Below, one piece after another: positions 57,973 to 64,000 of a stretch of DNA of 64,000 nt. The notes below the pieces were generated by a model. The model was not told where the DNA came from, made no database searches, and saw nothing but the letters and a program-made list of their open reading frames with translations. A program made the translations under genes and the position numbers. Position 1 is the first letter of the stretch. Each line of letters starts with the position of its first letter. Source of the stretch: Haematobia irritans (Eukaryota > Arthropoda > Insecta > Diptera > Muscidae); contig NC_134397.1 of NCBI RefSeq assembly GCF_050003625.1, positions 271,430,070 through 271,494,069 of the forward strand, written 5' to 3'.

Positions 57973-59220
57973 GAAGATTTTAAAAATTTTGAAGGTTTTT
58001 TATGTTAGAAGGAGGGAGCCCAATAACGATTAGACAAAATGAAATCATTGACCCTTTTTACGACTATTTTTTACAGCATCAATGAACATGTGTATTCAAC
58101 AATAAATTCATGCTTTTGTAACCAGTGTTTGTAATCTGAAGCCTTGTTTTTGTTGCTGTTGCTGGTATAAATTGTACAAGATTTAATTTTGGTTTTGCAA
58201 AATTCTTGTATTTAACACTAGAGCGGGGTTTCAAACCTTAGGGCCACAATGGTTTGGTCGGCGGGCTGTTGGTGGTATTATTGGTTTTACTTGGTTGGCT
58301 TGTTGTTAAAAACTCTCTCTCTCAGTCTAACAACCATACGCACATACATACTCATTCTCCCATATACTTAACCATACTCGTATTTGGTATTAGCACCAAC
58401 TGGCTATTGTATATTTATTTTAAAGTTTCATATTACAATTCTCATTCACATCGACTGTGTGCGTGAATGTGTGTGTGTATTTCATTAAAACATAACAACA
58501 ATGAAGAGAAGCAACAATAGAAGGAGCAGACATAGCAGGAGCACCCAGAATCCCAGTGTACCAGTATAAAAAGTAGAAGATTAACAGCCATAACAATGAC
58601 ACCAAATGGGTGATGGTATGAAAAGTTTCAGTTGACATCCTTAGTTTTTTTTTGTTTGGTTCTATGAAAAAGTTTGTCATTGTATCAAGTCAAGTGTCTT
58701 TAAAATGTATTAAGGACTTTTAAAGAGTCCTTATCTTCATTCTTAAATATTTAATGAATAGAGCTTGTCAATATTGTGGATTAAATGAACGTTGTGTAAG
58801 GTTTAATTTAGATAACACAGATATTTCGAAATATTTAAAAGATTATTATTTTTAAAAGCAAATATATTTGGTCACTTTAAATTGAGCAAATCAATAAGAG
58901 AAGTTTGCTTAAAGTTTTAAAAACCAAACAGAGCATATATTTTAAAATGGGAGATAGCACTTCATGTGGGGAATCAAACGGATATGGAAAATATTGCCAA
59001 TATTAGTACAAAATATATTCATTATACGTAAATTTACTACAAATTAGCAACAATTCGAGCTAAAACTAACTTATTTGAGCCGATGTGTGAGAGCTGACGT
59101 TGTCGGGGTCTTTGGCGGTTGTCTTCCTGATTTTTTGGAATTGGCTGTTCTGCGTTGATCTAGTGGTTCCGAAAAACATGATTTGTGCACAGCAACAATT
59201 CTATGTTGTCCCAGAGCCCT
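57973..59220. other. Low-repeat DNA
   Basis: CTCTCTCTCTC at 58311 and TGTGTGTGT at 58470 are simple tracts. No gene or element was recognised. Confidence 0.3.
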
Positions 59221-59342
59221 AATGGGGAAGCCCCTACTTCTAATTCATAGAATGGTGACGGGGTATAATAAGTTTGTCATTCCGTTTGTAACACATCGAA
59301 ATATCGATTTCCGACTATATAAAGTATATATATATATATATA

Positions 59343-60744
<1,402 letters not shown>

Positions 60745-60849
60745 TATATATATTCTTGTTCAGGGAGAAATTCTAAGACGGTATAAGCATGTCCGTCTGT
60801 CCGTTTGTCTGTTGTAATCACGCTACAGCCTTCAATAATGGCGCTATCG

Positions 60850-62042
60850 TCCTGCAATTTGGCACAGATTCGTCTTTTGTTTGCAGGCAGGTCAAGTTCG
60901 AAGATGGGCTATATCGGTCCAAGTTTTGATATAGTCCCCATATAAACCGACCTCCCGATTTGGGGTCTTGGGCTTATAAAAACGGTAGTTTTTATCCAAT
61001 TTGTGTGAAATTGGAAATCTAGAGGTATTTTAGGACCATCAAAGAGTGTAACGAAAATGGTGCCTATCGGTCCATGTTATAACCCCATGGTATAGCCCCA
61101 TGTGGACCGATTTCCGGATTTTGCTTCTTGGGCGTCTAGAAAGTGTATTTTCTATTTACTTCTTGGGCTTCTAGAATCCGTTGGTTTTACCCAACTTGCC
61201 TGAAATTGGAAATCTAGAGGCATTCTAGGAAAATAAAGAGATTTGCCGAAAATGGTGATTACCGGGCCATGTTTTGATACAGCCTCCATATAGACCGATC
61301 TCCCGATTTTACTTCTTGGGCTTCTAGAATCCGTAGTTTTTATCCAATTTGTCTGAAATTGGAAATCTAGAGGTATTCTAGGAAAATAATGATATGTGTC
61401 GAAAATGGTGAGTATCGGTCCATGTTTTGATATAGCCCCCATATAGACCGATCTCCCGATTTTACTTGTTGGGTTTCTAGAATCCGTAGTTTTTATACAA
61501 TTTGCCTGAAATTTGGAATCTAGAGGTATTCTAGGACCATAAAGGTGTGTGTCGAAAATGGTGAGTATCGGTCCATGTTTTCATATAGCCCCCATATAGA
61601 CCGATCTCCCGGTTTTATTTCTTGGGCTTCTAGAATCCGTTGTTTTTACCCAATTTGTCTGAAATTGGAAATGTAGAGGTATTCTAGAAAAATAAAGAGA
61701 TATGCCGAAAATGGTGAGTACCGGCCCATGTTTTGAAATAGCCCCCATATAGACCAATCCCCGATTTTACTTCTTGGGCTTCTAGCATCCGTAGTTTTTA
61801 CCCAATTTGCCTGAAATTGGAAATCTAGAGGTATTCTACGAAAATAAAGAGGTGTGACGAATATATTGAGTATCGGTACAGTTTTTGATATACCCTTCTT
61901 ATAAACCGGTTCTCCAATTTGGGGTCTAGATTCTAGAACTACAATTAAATGTGCTGAATACTGTGTGTATCTTTCCATGTTTTGGTATAGCCCCCATTAC
62001 TCCGAACTCCCGATTTAACTCTTAGGGTTTCTAGAAATTGTA
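60850..62042 (-). repeat. Array of 153-bp units (family iv)
   Basis: CATATAGACCGATC-type landmarks at 61288, 61441, 61594 and 61747 are 153 bp apart; 61901 follows at 154. Flanking units at 60940 and 61100 have indels. Reverse complemented, the unit reads TATATGGGGGCTATAT then CATGGACCGATA, the same core as family ii. The word CTTCTAGAATCCGTAG is specific to this family. Confidence 0.88.
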
Positions 62043-62305
62043 CACAGAAAAAAATTTCACAAAAATTTTTCCAATTAAAATCTTTATTGAGTTTTAAAAA
62101 ATATTAAATTAAAAATTTAATTGATTCAACAAATTTTTTAATTGAAATAAAAATCAATCACACAAATTAATAGTATCAATTAAATATTTAATTGGATCAA
62201 TTAATTTTTTAATTGATACTATCATTTCTGTGATTGAAGACATTTCAATTAAAAAATTAATTGGATCAATTAATTTCGTGATTGAATTAGAAATTTTTTT
62301 TTGTG
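62043..62305. mobile_element. AT-rich MITE, full length, TA-flanked
   Basis: Ends CACAGAAAAAAATTTCAC and GAAATTTTTTTTTGTG with TA at 62041-62042 and 62306-62307. It lies inside a 153-bp unit: CTAGAAATTG before and TAGTTTTTATCTGATTTG after correspond to continuous unit sequence elsewhere (CTAGAATCCGTAGTTTTTAT), which confirms the boundaries. 263 bp. Confidence 0.88.
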
Positions 62306-62440
62306 TAGTTTTTATCTGATTTGCCACAAATTGAAAATATACTGGTATTTTAGACCCATAACAAAGTGTATATGATTTAGTTTTATCGGTACAAGGGCTG
62401 TGGAAATGGTGTACATCCGTCCTATGACAAGCCCATGTTA

Positions 62441-64000
62441 AATTGATCGCTTCTGCGCCAATTTTGCATCACTTCTGGATCCAAAAAAAATATTTTCACT
62501 ACTTTTTTGGCGATGCTTTTATGCTGAGACCTTACTACACCTTAATCTTAATTATCAATCATTTAAAAAGTAGTCACTTTTCATTGAATACCAAAATAAT
62601 ACCTTTTATTGGAAAGTCCATTAGATCAGGCTACCTCAAAGTGATCTCAGAGAGTCTATGTTTAAAACGCCTCCTCGTATAATCTCAAGTTGATGATAAC
62701 ATTTGGCATATTATAACCTAAACGTTTCCATGATAGAATATTTCACACTATTTAAACAAAAACTTAATTCATTCATCTTGTCGCGACTATACTAGTACAA
62801 TATTTTCAGTGTTTGTATGTGTGTGTGTGTGTTTTTTTTTTTGAAGAAAATTCACTAAATCACATTTAGTTTTTAAATGTTTTCTCATTGTTTTCGTTGT
62901 TGATGGTGTTATGGTTTTGCTTTTTTGGCCACAGGTGATACATGGACCTGTTTTAATTTCATTTAACATTGTTTGTGCTTTATCCGTAATTCACAAATGT
63001 TTTGTGTCTGTCCGCAGTTTGTCCCTAAGTTGCTATTATGGCTGATGGTGTGGTGTGGCGAGACATGGCGAGAATAACGGTAGTTTTACTTTGAACCAAA
63101 ATACCAGACAAATCTACTCGCCATTAGCCCCTCTTCTCAGGCGTTTCACATACAATGAGCCCACCGGTTTGCCAGTGTATCCTTGGTAGCTCGTAAAATA
63201 TGCTGGTTTAGCTACTGTGAATCTGTTGCTACTGTGGTCTTAGCTCGGCCATTTCACCATTCGCTTGATACCATTTAAAATCAGGATAGTGAATGAATTA
63301 CCATGAATGAATGTCTGTCTGTCTGTCTGCCCCTGCATCTATCAATGTATGCCTGGTGGAAGAGTAGATGGACGGACGGACGGACGGATGGACGAGTAGT
63401 TTGCATTGCTTGCTGGATGGATCCTGCAAAACGTATTCAAATGGCTCTGGGTAATGGGTTTTGCCCGATGTTTTGTTTGTTTGCTTTAATGTTACGCTGT
63501 GCGGTGCTTGAATTCGTTATGTTTTAGTTTTGCAAATGTTGCATCCTGTTTCGTTTTTCAGTTTCTTTACCCGCACCCACCCCATCAACCACCGGCCTTC
63601 TATCTGACCAACTTTCCACCATGCATGCATTCAGTCGGCTAGTCTGTTTTAACCAATTCGTTTGCGTTGCCTCGTTTTTCTGTTTTTTTTTTGTGTAGCA
63701 AAATTTCAGATTCAGTTTTAATGAAACAATTAGAGTTATTTCGAAACAAATAATTTTTATGCGTTTTTGTGTAGCATAAATTAAGGCGCTTAAAGTGCAT
63801 TGAATAAATGCATAATATGATTTATGTTATTTAAAATGGAATTACATAAAATTATGATGCTCTGCATGATGATGATGCGAATGGTGTCGTTGGAAAAACA
63901 AACTGTGTGTAATTAGAGGAAATATCACGCTCATTCTAAATTATTACAATTGCATAAAATACAGCTTTATTTGTCATTAAAGAGTGTGTTTGTGAATAAA
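62441..64000. other. Low-repeat DNA with microsatellites
   Basis: TGTGTGTGTGTGTG at 62818, CTGTCTGTCTGTCTG at 63314-63328 and GGACGGACGGACGGA at 63370-63387. No element ends or convincing exons were seen. This may be the edge of a non-repetitive host region. Confidence 0.35.

Overview
The window looks like AT-rich nuclear DNA from a higher (calyptrate, probably muscid) fly. The grounds are the transposon content: two mariner copies closely matching Himar1 of the horn fly Haematobia irritans, a tRNA-headed SINE present in many pieces, Ty3/gypsy and LOA/Jockey-type retroelements, and abundant short fly-type repeats. I cannot name the species. I found no host protein gene, rRNA or functional tRNA that I can support. 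The window is best read as intronic or intergenic sequence in which islands of non-repetitive DNA are separated by layered transposon insertions.

Layout. 1-3200: end of a dispersed DNA element, SINE and AT-rich MITE debris, and a DD37E Tc1/mariner copy. 3434-7131: a hAT-like element with a near-perfect 8-bp target duplication; it contains a Himar1-like mariner and a further stack of TA-flanked, Harbinger-like and CACGGA-type elements. 7140-9700: mostly non-repetitive DNA, then older debris. 9702-12409: an array of ~153-bp units with a tandemly duplicated terminus. 12944-13185: a piggyBac-like MITE. 15083-18227: a fossil mariner split by a CACGGA element carrying two tRNA-like boxes, abutting a LOA/Jockey-like reverse transcriptase pseudogene. 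20231-26905: SINEs, a Tc1-like terminus holding the second CACGCAC element, and a decayed 153-bp-family copy. 29349-30930 and 34388-35345: large 29-bp minisatellite arrays. 31722-34250: a 153-bp-unit element interrupted by a deleted DD41D mariner. 35463-42754: a SINE and several TA-flanked MITEs. 42833-44645: second Himar1-like copy, with its empty site preserved 0.4 kb downstream. 47823-52625: a young gypsy element with near-identical LTRs. 53625-57010: 153-bp units, a 5'-truncated DD37E copy and a third large 29-bp array. 57404-57964: a hAT-type MITE carrying a reverse-transcriptase fragment. 59221-62440: a 153-bp-unit element that has received a DD41D mariner, a (TA)n expansion, a SINE and a MITE. 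62441-64000: low-copy-looking DNA with microsatellites.

The elements are parasites of the region and do not form a pathway. Most transposase genes are broken. The gypsy element is the most intact: its gag-pol reading frame is open except for one in-frame stop, and its LTRs differ only in one poly-T length. Two repeat systems recur through the whole window and I cannot name either: (a) a superfamily of ~153-bp tandem units with a shared core, a shared CAGACGGACATG phrase and a GC-rich hairpin near its end; (b) 29-bp minisatellite arrays bounded by a module containing a GAATTC-centred palindrome.

All calls come from reading the sequence. Percent identities are estimates by eye, and family names rest on motif recognition.
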